Assembly (NCBI GenBank): GCA_014360825.1
Contig: JACIWT010000019.1
Coordinates: 1 to 38,179, forward strand
DNA length: 38,179 nt
Direction: 5' to 3'
Origin: Chloroflexota bacterium
GTDB lineage: Bacteria; Chloroflexota; Anaerolineae; UBA2200; JACIWT01
The notes under the pieces were generated by a model that worked only from the letters and a program-made list of their open reading frames with translations, was not told the DNA's origin and searched no databases. This document shows positions 21,882-30,182 of the stretch, piece by piece. Positions within the stretch are counted from its first letter, which is position 1; every line of letters begins with the position of its first letter. Position numbers and translations under genes: made by a program.

Positions 21882-22691
21882 ATGAAAAAAGTTGCTGTTG
21901 CCTTGTTTTTAGTTTTGGCTATCTTTTTGATTTTGCCCCAACCGGTTGAGGCTGGGGTTTATTGTCCGGATGGCTATACTAAATGTGGGCTTCAGCCTGG
22001 AGCAGGATGTTACGGCGATGCGGGATGTGAGGAGGCCTGTTGTACCGGCCCAAAACCTGCAGACTTTTGTTGTGGGGCTTCCAATTGTGGCTCTGTTCCT
22101 GCCTGGAGCTATGCCTGGGCAATTTGTTGCAGAAAGAGAGATCTCCTTGAGACCAAGTTTGAATTTGGTTGGGAGACGACGGATTGTAATACCGCTGACC
22201 GCTGTGATGAGGCGAGGACTCCTGCCGGAAGTTATGATGCCGATGGGGATATTGCCTACGGTCTTTGTGATATTTCCCAAGGGCTTTTGAACTGCGGACG
22301 ATATGGGGCGCATTATAAGAAATGCTGTCGGGTGGCGGGGGCAGTTCAGTCGGGAGCAAGGCTGACTGGCGCTACCAGTTCCTGCAGCAATGGGACTTGT
22401 AACTCACCGGGGGTTTGTGTCCGAGCCGCCGATGTTTGCGATTCTAACAAATGCCTTGATTCCTGGGATGGCTATTGCTGGAGTTTGAAGGCCTGTGGGG
22501 CGCCGCCGGGGGCGACGCCGACACCGACGATCCCGCCCGCTACTTATATTTGTATCAAAGGAGGGAGCGGGGCTGACCCGAAGGTCTGCGATGCTTGGTT
22601 AGATGTCAACGTTCCTTCCGAAGCAAATATCGGCGGTGTGGCAATATCCGCTCAGTCCACAAATTCCGCCTTTGTCTCCTGCTCGGTGTGA
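21882..22691 (+). CDS. Cysteine-rich secreted protein of unknown function
   Basis: A 269-residue protein with a signal peptide (1-25, ending PVEAG). It has 27 Cys residues, about one in ten, including four Cys-Cys pairs, so a mature form with many disulfides or bound metal is likely. A short Pro/Thr linker (ATPTPTIPPAT) separates the Cys-rich part from a C-terminal segment beginning YICIKGGSG, which looks like the start of a further domain and ends abruptly. This suggests a truncated C-terminus. I do not recognise the family. The ATG at 21882 overlaps no good ribosome binding site and may depend on translation of the gene before it. Confidence 0.6.
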   Translation: MKKVAVALFLVLAIFLILPQPVEAGVYCPDGYTKCGLQPGAGCYGDAGCEEACCTGPKPADFCCGASNCGSVPAWSYAWAICCRKRDLLETKFEFGWETTDCNTADRCDEARTPAGSYDADGDIAYGLCDISQGLLNCGRYGAHYKKCCRVAGAVQSGARLTGATSSCSNGTCNSPGVCVRAADVCDSNKCLDSWDGYCWSLKACGAPPGATPTPTIPPATYICIKGGSGADPKVCDAWLDVNVPSEANIGGVAISAQSTNSAFVSCSV

Positions 22692-22733
22692 GGGCAGGAA
22701 CAGTTCGCGTTCTTTTCCCCGCCCGAGCAAGTA

Positions 22734-22762
22734 TTGACGAAACCCCTGTTCTTTAGTAAACT
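22734..22762 (+). promoter_or_regulatory. Promoter of the imidazolonepropionase gene
   Basis: TTGACG (22734-22739), a 17-bp spacer and TAAACT (22757-22762). The transcript should start near 22769, giving a very short leader before ATG 22786. Confidence 0.55.
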
Positions 22763-22785
22763 ATAGGCGCTTGCAACAGGCTTCA

Positions 22786-24084
22786 ATGGTGAAGGGGATG
22801 GAAAGCGTAGATCTGATTGTTCACAGCGCCAAACAAATGGTCACCGTGGCCGGAAAGGGGCCCAGGGTAGGCGCAGAGATGGCGACCCTGGGCATTGTCG
22901 TGGACGGTGCCCTGGCCATTTCCGGAGAGCGCATCGTGGGCGTGGGGTCTTCCTCCGAAATCCTACGGCGCTATCGGGCCGACGAGTACATCAGCGCCGC
23001 TGGCCGCGTGGTAACGCCCGGCTTCGTGGACGCCCACACCCACCTGGTATTCGCTGGCGACCGGGCAAACGAGTTCGAGATGCGCGTGGGTGGTGCTACG
23101 TACTTGGATATCATGCGCGCTGGCGGTGGCATCATGAGCACCGTTCGGGCCACCCGCGAGGCTTCACTGGAGACGTTAGTCGAACAGAGTCTGGAGCGTC
23201 TGGATCGCATGATCTTGCATGGCACCACCACCGCCGAGGTGAAAACGGGCTACGGGCTGACCACCGAGGACGAAATCCGCATCCTCGCGGCCATCAGCGT
23301 GCTTGACGCCGCCCACGCCATTGATCTGGTGCCGACGTTCCTCGGCGCGCATGCTGTCCCTGAGGAGTATGCTGACCGTGCCGATGCCTACGTGGACCTG
23401 GTGGTGAACGAGATGCTGCCGCAGGTGCTGGCTATCGCCGGGGAGGAGGCGGACCCTGACGTCGAAATCCGGCGACCAGTTTTCTGCGACGTGTTCTGCG
23501 ATGAGGGAGCATTTGACCTCACCCAGACGCGACGTATCTTGGAGGCAGCCAAAGCGGCAGGGTTGGGACTGAAGGTGCACGCCGACGAGTTCGCCAACCT
23601 GGGTGCAGCCTCGCTGGCCGCCGAACTCGGCGCCACCTCTGCCGACCACCTCGTGCATACCTCCGCGCAAGATATGGCGGCCATGGCGAGGGCAGGTGTC
23701 ATCGGCGTTTTGCTCCCCGGCACGTCCTTCGGCCTGGGGCATCACGACTTCGCCGCCGCTCGGGCCCTCATTGCTGCTGGCGTCCCTATCTCTCTGGGCA
23801 CGGACCTCAACCCTGGCACTTGCTGGTGCGAGTCCATGCCTTTCATGATGGCCCTAGCCTGCCGCTATATAGGGATGACCCCAGCGGAGGCGCTCGTGGC
23901 TTCGACTATTAACGCAGCCTGCGCTGTTGGTCTGGGCGATACGGTGGGTAGTCTGGAGCCGGGCAAGTTGGCCGATGTCGTCATCCACGAGATCCCCGAT
24001 TACCGCTACCTGGCCTATCGTTTCGGCACCAACCCCGTGTGTGCAGTGATTAAGAGGGGCGAACTGGTTGTCAGCGCCCGATAG
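22786..24084 (+). CDS. hutI: Imidazolonepropionase
   Basis: A 432-residue amidohydrolase that opens 4-imidazolone-5-propionate to N-formimino-glutamate, the third step of histidine breakdown in the cytosol. Family features are [16 protein letters not shown] with the two metal His residues, [25 protein letters not shown], and [17 protein letters not shown] with the metal Asp. Length fits the family. ATG 22786 is chosen; ATG 22798 and TTG 22771 are alternatives, and no strong ribosome binding site decides. No hutH or hutU is in the window, so the rest of the pathway must be elsewhere. Confidence 0.9.
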   Translation: MVKGMESVDLIVHSAKQMVTVAGKGPRVGAEMATLGIVVDGALAISGERIVGVGSSSEILRRYRADEYISAAGRVVTPGFVDAHTHLVFAGDRANEFEMRVGGATYLDIMRAGGGIMSTVRATREASLETLVEQSLERLDRMILHGTTTAEVKTGYGLTTEDEIRILAAISVLDAAHAIDLVPTFLGAHAVPEEYADRADAYVDLVVNEMLPQVLAIAGEEADPDVEIRRPVFCDVFCDEGAFDLTQTRRILEAAKAAGLGLKVHADEFANLGAASLAAELGATSADHLVHTSAQDMAAMARAGVIGVLLPGTSFGLGHHDFAAARALIAAGVPISLGTDLNPGTCWCESMPFMMALACRYIGMTPAEALVASTINAACAVGLGDTVGSLEPGKLADVVIHEIPDYRYLAYRFGTNPVCAVIKRGELVVSAR

Positions 24085-24104
24085 GCAAGGATGGTTGGGG
24101 AAAG

Positions 24105-25118
24105 ATGAGGGGCAGTGGAAAACCAAAAGTGTATATAACGCGCCTGATCCCGGAGGAAGGGCTCAACCGGGTACGGGAGAAGACGCACTGTAGAGTGTGG
24201 GAAGGAGAACTACCACCGCCACGCGAGGTACTTTTGCGAGAAGTCGCCGACGTTGAGGGGCTATTGTGCTTGCTTACCGATCCCATTGACGCCGAGGTAA
24301 TGGATGCGGCCCCGAAACTAAGGGTCATCAGCAACTACGCGGTGGGCTACGATAACATTGACGTCTCCGCTGCCACCGCACGGGGAATCATCGTGGCCAA
24401 TACACCCGGCGTGCTCACCGACACTACCGCCGACATGGCTTTCGCCCTGCTGATGGCGGTAGCGCGTCGCGTGGTGGAAGCAGATCGCTTTGTGCGTGCC
24501 GGTCGCTGGAAAACCTGGGGGCCGCGCTTACTTTTGGGGCGAGATGTACACGGCGCTACTTTGGGCATTGTGGGGATGGGGCGAGTGGGTGCAGCCGTGG
24601 CCCGGCGGGCTCGCGGGTTTGCCATGCGCATCCTCTACTACGACGTTGTCCGCCGCGAGAGCCTGGAGTCTGAACTGGGCGTGGAATGGGTTGATCTGGA
24701 GACATTGCTGCGGGAATCGGATTTTGTAACCATCCACACTGCGCTCACAGATGAGACGCGGCATCTTATCAGCACCCGTGAATTGGGCTTAATGAAGCCC
24801 ACGGCCATCTTGATCAACACCGCGCGCGGCCCTATCGTGGATCAGAAAGCGCTCTACGAGGCACTGCGAAATGGCGTGATTGCAGGAGCAGGTCTGGACG
24901 TCACCGATCCGGAGCCCATCGCGCCGGACGACCCGCTCCTGACACTGGATAACGTGGTCATTACCCCGCACATTGCCAGCGCCAGCATTGCGACTCGAAC
25001 CCAGATGGCGATCATGGCTGCCGATAACTTGCTGGCTGGATTGCGAGGGGAAAGACCACTCAGCGTGGTGAACCCCGAAGTATTCGAGAGAGGGCTCAAG
25101 GATAACGGACCGAGATAA
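24105..25118 (+). CDS. D-isomer 2-hydroxyacid dehydrogenase (glyoxylate/hydroxypyruvate reductase type)
   Basis: A 337-residue NAD(P)-dependent dehydrogenase. The Rossmann motif is [13 protein letters not shown], and the catalytic trio is Arg241 in NTARGPIVD, Glu270 in DVTDPEPI and His289 in TPHIASAS. The N-terminal pattern [16 protein letters not shown] is typical of archaeal-type glyoxylate reductases. Substrates are probably glyoxylate or hydroxypyruvate, but other 2-ketoacids remain possible. The start lies 20 nt after hutI, with GGGGAAAG upstream. The split transketolase follows within 60 nt, so a shared transcript for small sugar-acid metabolism is plausible. Confidence 0.9.
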   Translation: MRGSGKPKVYITRLIPEEGLNRVREKTHCRVWEGELPPPREVLLREVADVEGLLCLLTDPIDAEVMDAAPKLRVISNYAVGYDNIDVSAATARGIIVANTPGVLTDTTADMAFALLMAVARRVVEADRFVRAGRWKTWGPRLLLGRDVHGATLGIVGMGRVGAAVARRARGFAMRILYYDVVRRESLESELGVEWVDLETLLRESDFVTIHTALTDETRHLISTRELGLMKPTAILINTARGPIVDQKALYEALRNGVIAGAGLDVTDPEPIAPDDPLLTLDNVVITPHIASASIATRTQMAIMAADNLLAGLRGERPLSVVNPEVFERGLKDNGPR

Positions 25119-25173
25119 GTCCACACCCATGGGGTGATGTGATCACGAGATTACTAAACGAAAGGAGCGATCA

Positions 25174-26013
25174 GTGGATCAAGCGAAAATCGAGGAGCTG
25201 AAGGCCATCGCCCATCGTGTCCGCTGCGACATCATCTGGGCCTTAGCCCACGCTGGCTCCGGCCATCCAGGCGGATCGCTTTCTGCGACCGACTTTGGCG
25301 TGGCACTTTACTTTCACGCTTTGCGCCACGACCCCAAGAATCCGTGCTGGGAGGGCCGTGACCGAGTTATCTTCTCTAAGGGGCATGTCTCGCCCTTGGT
25401 TTTCTCGCTGCTGGCCGAGTCGGGGTATATTGAGCGCCAGGAACTGAAGACGTTCCGCAAACTCGGTAGCCGGTTGCAAGGGCACCCCAATATGGAGTGT
25501 CCGGGCATCGAAGTGGGCACTGGATCACTGGGGCAGGGGCTGTCGGTAGCCGTGGGCATGGCTTTGGGCCTGCGGATGAACCGCAGCGACAGCCGGGTCT
25601 ATTGCATCATGGGCGATGGGGAGAACCAGGAAGGCGCCACCTGGGAGGCGATCATGTCGGCCGGACACTACAAGTTGGATAACCTCTGTGTGGTGCTCGA
25701 CAACAACGGCCTGCAAATCGACGGTTGGGTCGAGGATGTGATGGGCCTGGCCCCCCTGGCCGATAAGTGGCGGGCCTTCCGCTGGCACATCATTGAGATA
25801 GACGGCCACGACATGGCGCAGTGTGTGCAGGCCTTTGAGGACGCCAAGAAGGTGAAGGGACAGCCCACGGTGATCATTGCCAAGACCATCAAGGGCAAGG
25901 GCGTCTCTTTTATGGAGAACGAGGCTGAGTGGCATGGCAAGGCGCCAAAGCGCGATGAAGCAATCCGGGCGCTGCAAGAGTTGGCCTGCCCGCTCGAATA
26001 TTTTGATTTCTGA
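25174..26013 (+). CDS. Transketolase, N-terminal subunit
   Basis: A 279-residue protein matching the first third of transketolase, which binds the diphosphate of thiamine pyrophosphate. Visible motifs are GHPGGSLSA, IFSKGHVSPL, GSLGQGLSVAVGMAL and the GDGENQEGATWEA segment followed by the conserved DNNGLQIDG. Split transketolases, with the N- and C-terminal halves as separate genes, are common in archaea and in several deep-branching bacteria. GTG 25174 has AAAGGAG at 7-nt spacing. The C-terminal partner follows after 18 nt. Confidence 0.93.
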   Translation: MDQAKIEELKAIAHRVRCDIIWALAHAGSGHPGGSLSATDFGVALYFHALRHDPKNPCWEGRDRVIFSKGHVSPLVFSLLAESGYIERQELKTFRKLGSRLQGHPNMECPGIEVGTGSLGQGLSVAVGMALGLRMNRSDSRVYCIMGDGENQEGATWEAIMSAGHYKLDNLCVVLDNNGLQIDGWVEDVMGLAPLADKWRAFRWHIIEIDGHDMAQCVQAFEDAKKVKGQPTVIIAKTIKGKGVSFMENEAEWHGKAPKRDEAIRALQELACPLEYFDF

Positions 26014-26031
26014 TTCTGAGGAGAAGACCAA

Positions 26032-26988
26032 ATGGCTGAAGTGAAAGCGAGGGCCACACGCGACGCTTATGGTGAGGCGTTGGTTGAACTGGGGGCGAAG
26101 GACGAGCGCATCGTGGTGTTAGGCGCCGACCTGACCGACTCCACGCGCACCAAATGGTTTGCGGACAAGTACCCCGACCGATTCTTTGATTTCGGCATCG
26201 CGGAGCAGAACATGCTGAATGCAGCGGCGGGTCTAAGCCTGGTGGGCAAGATACCCTTCGTCAGCACCTATGGCGTCTTTGTTGCTGGTCGGGCGTGGGA
26301 TCAGATCCGCACCACCACCTGCTACAGCAACCTGAACGTTAAGATTGGCGGGGCACACGGCGGCATCTCTGTAGGACCAGATGGTGCGACCCACCAAGCG
26401 CTGGAGGACGTGGCCACCATGCGCGTCCTACCCAACATGGTAGTGATCGTACCCGCGGATTTCTACGAGTGCAAGAAGGCTGTTATGTGGTCGGTGGAGC
26501 ATTATGGGCCAGTGTATTTGCGCTTCGGGCGCGAGCCCGTACCCATCGTAACCAAGCCCGAAGACCCATTTGTGTTTGGTAAGGCGAATCTGATCAACGA
26601 TGGATCCGATGTGACTATCATCAACAACGGCCCCGTACTCAAGCAGTGCATGGAGGCGGTGGAGATGTTGGCGCAAAAGGGCATCTCGGCGCGATTGCTC
26701 AACATGCATACCGTCAAGCCCATTGATCGCGCCGCCATCCGGCAGGCAGCAATGGAGACGGGTGCTATAGTAACCGTTGAGGAGCACCAAGTAATGGGGG
26801 GCTTCGGAAGCGCGGTGGCAGAAGCGGTTGTACAAGAGCACCCAGTGCCCATGCGCTTCATTGGCATCCAAGACCGCTTTGGCGAGTCTGGTACCCCGGA
26901 GGAACTTTTCGAGGAATTCGGGCTGACAGCGAAGCACATTGTAAAGGCGGTGGAGGAAGTACTGGCCCAGAAAAAGGGGCGTGGATAG
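26032..26988 (+). CDS. Transketolase, C-terminal subunit
   Basis: A 318-residue protein with the pyrimidine-binding and C-terminal domains of transketolase. The catalytic Glu lies in FDFGIAEQNMLNAAAGL, and later motifs include GAHGGISVGPDGATHQ and YLRFGREPVP. With the upstream subunit it moves two-carbon units between sugar phosphates in the pentose phosphate pathway, in the cytosol. GAGGAGAAG precedes the ATG. A 10-bp hairpin (27003-27038) lies just after the stop. Confidence 0.93.
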   Translation: MAEVKARATRDAYGEALVELGAKDERIVVLGADLTDSTRTKWFADKYPDRFFDFGIAEQNMLNAAAGLSLVGKIPFVSTYGVFVAGRAWDQIRTTTCYSNLNVKIGGAHGGISVGPDGATHQALEDVATMRVLPNMVVIVPADFYECKKAVMWSVEHYGPVYLRFGREPVPIVTKPEDPFVFGKANLINDGSDVTIINNGPVLKQCMEAVEMLAQKGISARLLNMHTVKPIDRAAIRQAAMETGAIVTVEEHQVMGGFGSAVAEAVVQEHPVPMRFIGIQDRFGESGTPEELFEEFGLTAKHIVKAVEEVLAQKKGRG

Positions 26989-27002
26989 CCTACGGGTGAT
27001 AT

Positions 27003-27038
27003 GAGCCCCAGGAGGCCGGTCATTACAGCCTGGGGCTC
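27003..27038 (+). terminator. Hairpin after transketolase (weak terminator)
   Basis: GAGCCCCAGG (27003-27012) and CCTGGGGCTC (27029-27038) form a perfect 10-bp stem with a 16-nt loop. There is no T-run after it, so termination is uncertain; it may only protect the 3' end. Confidence 0.4.
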
Positions 27039-27090
27039 TCCGCAAACAGGCGCTGGGTCGCGGGATGAGGCTCTCTCCTGGTGGCTGAGT

Positions 27091-27119
27091 TTGACAAAAT
27101 ACCGCTCGACGGCTATACT
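27091..27119 (+). promoter_or_regulatory. Strong promoter for rplU-rpmA-rpmE
   Basis: A perfect TTGACA (27091-27096), a 17-bp spacer and TATACT (27114-27119). The transcript starts near 27126 and includes the hairpin leader at 27130-27169. Confidence 0.7.
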
Positions 27120-27129
27120 ATTTCAGCAA

Positions 27130-27169
27130 GCTGATTGGCAGCAACGAACTTTGTTGCCCGCCAATCAGC
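27130..27169 (+). promoter_or_regulatory. Structured leader hairpin of rplU
   Basis: GCTGATTGGC (27130-27139) pairs perfectly with GCCAATCAGC (27160-27169), and inside it GCAAC (27141-27145) pairs with GTTGC (27153-27157). Because it lies in the first part of the L21 message, it is a good candidate for feedback control by a ribosomal protein. I cannot match it to a known leader family by eye. Confidence 0.5.
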
Positions 27170-27213
27170 CAATCTCTGTTAGGGAGCAATCATCCGTCGG
27201 AGGTGTAGTGCTG

Positions 27214-27525
27214 GTGTATGCAATTGTGGAGACGGGGAGCAAGCAATACCGGGTCGAACCAGGCGATGAGATCCGAGTTGAATACCTGCCGGTTGACGAG
27301 GGCAAAAAGGTCAAACTGGATCGCGTGCTCTTGGTGAATGACGGCAAGAAGGTGAAAATCGGCACGCCTACGGTCAAAGGCGCTAGCGTCTCAGCGACAG
27401 TGCTTCGGCATGAGAAAGGGCCGAAAGTAACGGTTTTCAAGTATTTCCCGAAGCAGCGTTATCGGGTGAAGACCGGACACCGTCAGAACTACACCCGGTT
27501 GCGGATTGAACAGATCAAAGCCTGA
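27214..27525 (+). CDS. rplU: 50S ribosomal protein L21
   Basis: A 103-residue ribosomal protein. The start YAIVETGSKQYRVEPGD and the end FKYFPKQRYRVKTGHRQNYT are diagnostic for L21, which sits near 23S domain I in the large subunit. GTG 27214 gives the family's usual N-terminus and has GGAGGT 9 nt upstream; GTG 27208 is a two-codon longer alternative. It is the first gene of a ribosomal operon with L27 and L31. Confidence 0.95.
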   Translation: MYAIVETGSKQYRVEPGDEIRVEYLPVDEGKKVKLDRVLLVNDGKKVKIGTPTVKGASVSATVLRHEKGPKVTVFKYFPKQRYRVKTGHRQNYTRLRIEQIKA

Positions 27526-27566
27526 CAAAGGCGTGAGCCCGCGTCAGTGCAGTAAGGGAGGTTATT

Positions 27567-27830
27567 ATGGCACACAAGAAAGGCGGCGGTTCAAGCCGCA
27601 ATGCGCGCGATAGCGAATCCAAACGATTAGGTGTCAAGCGCTACGATGGACAACGAGTGCGCTCAGGCACCATCATTGTTCGTCAGCGTGGTTCTACATT
27701 CCACCCCGGCGAAAATGTCAGCATGGGGCGAGATTACACCCTATTCGCCACCATTGATGGTTATGTAAAATTTGAGCGGGTCTCGCGGACCAAACAACGC
27801 GTCAGCGTGTACCCAGAAAGGCAGAAGTAA
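27567..27830 (+). CDS. rpmA: 50S ribosomal protein L27
   Basis: An 87-residue protein that reaches the peptidyl transferase centre of the ribosome. It begins [21 protein letters not shown], the standard N-terminus, so no Firmicutes-like cleaved leader is present. GGGAGGTTATT precedes the ATG. It lies 41 nt after rplU, the usual gene order. Confidence 0.96.
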   Translation: MAHKKGGGSSRNARDSESKRLGVKRYDGQRVRSGTIIVRQRGSTFHPGENVSMGRDYTLFATIDGYVKFERVSRTKQRVSVYPERQK

Positions 27831-27836
27831 GTCGCA

Positions 27837-28547
27837 GTGAAGAAGGATATTCACCCCAAATACTACCCCAATGCGAAGGTCATTTGCGCATGTGGGAATA
27901 CCTTTACCGTAGGTTCCACGGTGCCCGAAATCCGCACTGATGTGTGTTCCGTTTGCCACCCGTTTTTCACAGGTGAGCAGCGCATTGTAGATACGGCAGG
28001 TCAAGTCGAGCGTTTCCAGCGACGATTGGACAAAGCCGAAGGGCGGCCAGAGAAGAAGAAGAGGCACATCAAGAAACAGCGCAAGGTTGAAAGGCTGTTT
28101 GAACTGGTGCCCGAGGAAGGGGACATCAGCGAGGGCGTAGCCGTAGAAGCACCCGAGGCCGTAAGCCAACCCACGCCCGCCGAGGCTGCTCCTGCCCCTG
28201 AAACAGTAGAGGAGGCCAGGTCCGTCGCTCCCACCCCCGAAGTGGTGGCCGAAGCAGAGGTCGCACCTGAATCCAAGCCCAAGCGGACAGCCCGCAAGCC
28301 GGCCACCAAAAAGGCAGTTAGCGCTGGCAAGCCTAAAGCAGAGAGAATCGCAGCCACCACCGATAAGGCGAAGGCCAAGCCTAAGAAGACCACTGCCAAG
28401 GACGAGAAGAAGGTTGCTCGTCAAGGTGCACGCAAGACCAAAGAGGCAGGAGAGACAGAGGCTACTGAGAAGCCAGCCGCCAAAAAGACTGCAACCTCGA
28501 GGGCAAAGAAGAAGAGCACCGAACCTGCCTCAACTGACGAGGCATAG
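27837..28547 (+). CDS. rpmE: 50S ribosomal protein L31 with long basic C-terminal tail
   Basis: Residues 1 to about 70 are a zinc-type L31, with Cys17, Cys19, Cys37 and Cys40 in CACGNTF and CSVCHPFF. L31 normally ends there, near 70 residues, but this protein has 236. The extra part has a basic linker (RPEKKKRHIKKQRK), an acidic Pro/Ala/Glu segment (about 95-150) and then a Lys/Ala/Thr-rich tail resembling histone H1-type repeats. The tail is probably disordered and may bind rRNA or DNA. GTG 27837 begins 6 nt after rpmA. A terminator follows at 28572. Confidence 0.9.
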   Translation: MKKDIHPKYYPNAKVICACGNTFTVGSTVPEIRTDVCSVCHPFFTGEQRIVDTAGQVERFQRRLDKAEGRPEKKKRHIKKQRKVERLFELVPEEGDISEGVAVEAPEAVSQPTPAEAAPAPETVEEARSVAPTPEVVAEAEVAPESKPKRTARKPATKKAVSAGKPKAERIAATTDKAKAKPKKTTAKDEKKVARQGARKTKEAGETEATEKPAAKKTATSRAKKKSTEPASTDEA

Positions 28548-28571
28548 GGACGGAGTGAAGAGGGAAAAGTG

Positions 28572-28601
28572 AGACGGAGTGCTTGGCACTCTGTCTTTTT
28601 T
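28572..28601 (+). terminator. Intrinsic terminator after rpmE
   Basis: An 11-bp stem (28572-28582 with 28586-28596, one wobble) around a TTG loop, followed by a run of T to 28601. It ends the ribosomal operon. Confidence 0.85.
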
Positions 28602-28630
28602 CTGAGTGGGGATGCGAATAGGAGGGCAAG

Positions 28631-29221
28631 TTGAGTTATCACCGGTATGATGGGGGATGGATTGAGGTAATCTGTGGTTCAATGTTCTCCGGAAAGACCG
28701 AAGAACTCATCCGCCGCGTAAAGCGAGCCCAGATTGCTAAGCAGAAGGTCCAGGTATTTAAGCCCAGCATAGATGATCGTTACTCTCAAGCCGATGTCAC
28801 CTCTCACAGCGGGGTGCAAGTTGTGGCCACCCCGGTCAGCGATGCCTCATCCATCTTAGGACTAGTGGACCCTGACACCGAAGTGGTGGCAATAGATGAG
28901 GCCCAGTTCTTCGACTGGGGGATCGCTGAGGTGTGCAATACCCTTGCCGACCGGGGTATCCGCGTGATTGTGGCTGGGCTGGATATGGATTTCCGCGGCG
29001 AACCATTCGGCCCCGTTCCTGTACTGATGGCTCAGGCGGAACTGGTGGATAAGTTGCAGGCCATCTGCGTTGTGTGCGGGGCCCCAGCCAGCCGGACACA
29101 ACGTCTTATTAATGGCAAGCCCGCCTCTTACCACGATCCAGTGATTATGGTCGGCGCGAGCGAGGTATACGAGGCACGCTGTCGCGTTTGCCACGAAGTC
29201 CCTGGGAAAGAAGAGCAGTGA
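28631..29221 (+). CDS. tdk: Thymidine kinase
   Basis: A 196-residue type II thymidine kinase that phosphorylates thymidine with ATP in the salvage pathway. P-loop [11 protein letters not shown] (16-26), DEAQFF in the Walker B region, the lasso region and two CxxC pairs for structural zinc (CVVCG and CRVCHE) are all present. Length is normal. TTG 28631 is the start, with AGGAGG 5 nt upstream. Its stop overlaps the GTG of the next gene, so the two are translated together. Confidence 0.95.
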   Translation: MSYHRYDGGWIEVICGSMFSGKTEELIRRVKRAQIAKQKVQVFKPSIDDRYSQADVTSHSGVQVVATPVSDASSILGLVDPDTEVVAIDEAQFFDWGIAEVCNTLADRGIRVIVAGLDMDFRGEPFGPVPVLMAQAELVDKLQAICVVCGAPASRTQRLINGKPASYHDPVIMVGASEVYEARCRVCHEVPGKEEQ

Positions 29222-30126
29222 GCGATTTCCACTACGGGGGCCAGGCCGTTATCGAAGGCGTAATGATGCGTGGAGCGCGGCACATGGCCGTGGCTGTACG
29301 CCGTCCATCGGGTGAGATTTTGTTACACAGTGAGCCGCTGACTACCGCCCTCAACAACAGTGCGTGGAGTAAGTTGCCCTTCGTACGCGGGCTGACATTG
29401 CTGTGGGACACGCTCAGCCTGGGACTGCGCACCCTGCTTTTCTCTGCAAATGTGGCCTTGGAAAATGAGCAGGTGGAACTCACCCCGCCAATGGTTATCA
29501 GCACCCTAGTCATCTCTCTGGCTTTTGTCGTGGCCCTATTTCTTGTCGGCCCGCTGCTTATTACCAGTCTGTTAGACCGCTACGTAGTCTCGCCCTTGGT
29601 CAGCAACTTGATCGAGGGCGTAATCAGGCTGATCGTGTTCTTGGCCTATGTGGTGGTAATCGGCCGCTTACCGGATATTCAACGCGTGTTCGCCTATCAT
29701 GGCGCGGAACACAAGGCTGTCAATGCCTACGAAGCAGGCGATGCCCTCGAGATAGCAACCGTTAGCAACCACAGCACAGTTCACACTCGTTGCGGCACCA
29801 GTTTTCTGCTGGTCATCTTGGTACTCTTCGTGCTCATTACTTCGCTCCTGGGCCGGCCACCGCTCGTCTGGCGCCTCATTTCGCGCGTGTTATTACTGCC
29901 AGTTGTGGCTGGTATCGCCTATGAGGTGATCCGATTTAGTGCTGACCACCAGGACAACCCTCTGGTTCGCTTGCTCACCATCCCCGGTTTGGCGTTGCAG
30001 CAACTGACCACTCGTGAGCCCGATCAGAGCATGGTCGAAGTGGCTATTACTGCCCTGAAACGCGTTTTGGCTGACGACGGGGTTTCACCTGGCGCACAAC
30101 AGGCTAACCCCATCGTTCCACATTAG
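29218..30126 (+). CDS. DUF1385 family membrane protein (YqhQ-like)
   Basis: A 302-residue protein with about four membrane helices. The family signatures are [18 protein letters not shown] at the N-terminus and the metal-like cluster [17 protein letters not shown], followed by [12 protein letters not shown]. Function is not established. The family is often encoded between rpmE and prfA, which fits this location. GTG 29218 is chosen over an earlier in-frame start because it overlaps the tdk stop (GTGA) and gives the usual N-terminus. Confidence 0.88.
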   Translation: MSDFHYGGQAVIEGVMMRGARHMAVAVRRPSGEILLHSEPLTTALNNSAWSKLPFVRGLTLLWDTLSLGLRTLLFSANVALENEQVELTPPMVISTLVISLAFVVALFLVGPLLITSLLDRYVVSPLVSNLIEGVIRLIVFLAYVVVIGRLPDIQRVFAYHGAEHKAVNAYEAGDALEIATVSNHSTVHTRCGTSFLLVILVLFVLITSLLGRPPLVWRLISRVLLLPVVAGIAYEVIRFSADHQDNPLVRLLTIPGLALQQLTTREPDQSMVEVAITALKRVLADDGVSPGAQQANPIVPH

Positions 30127-30182
30127 GAGTGTGCGAAGGTATAGGGCAATAAACCCAAATCTTGAGTCTGACAGGAGGAAAC

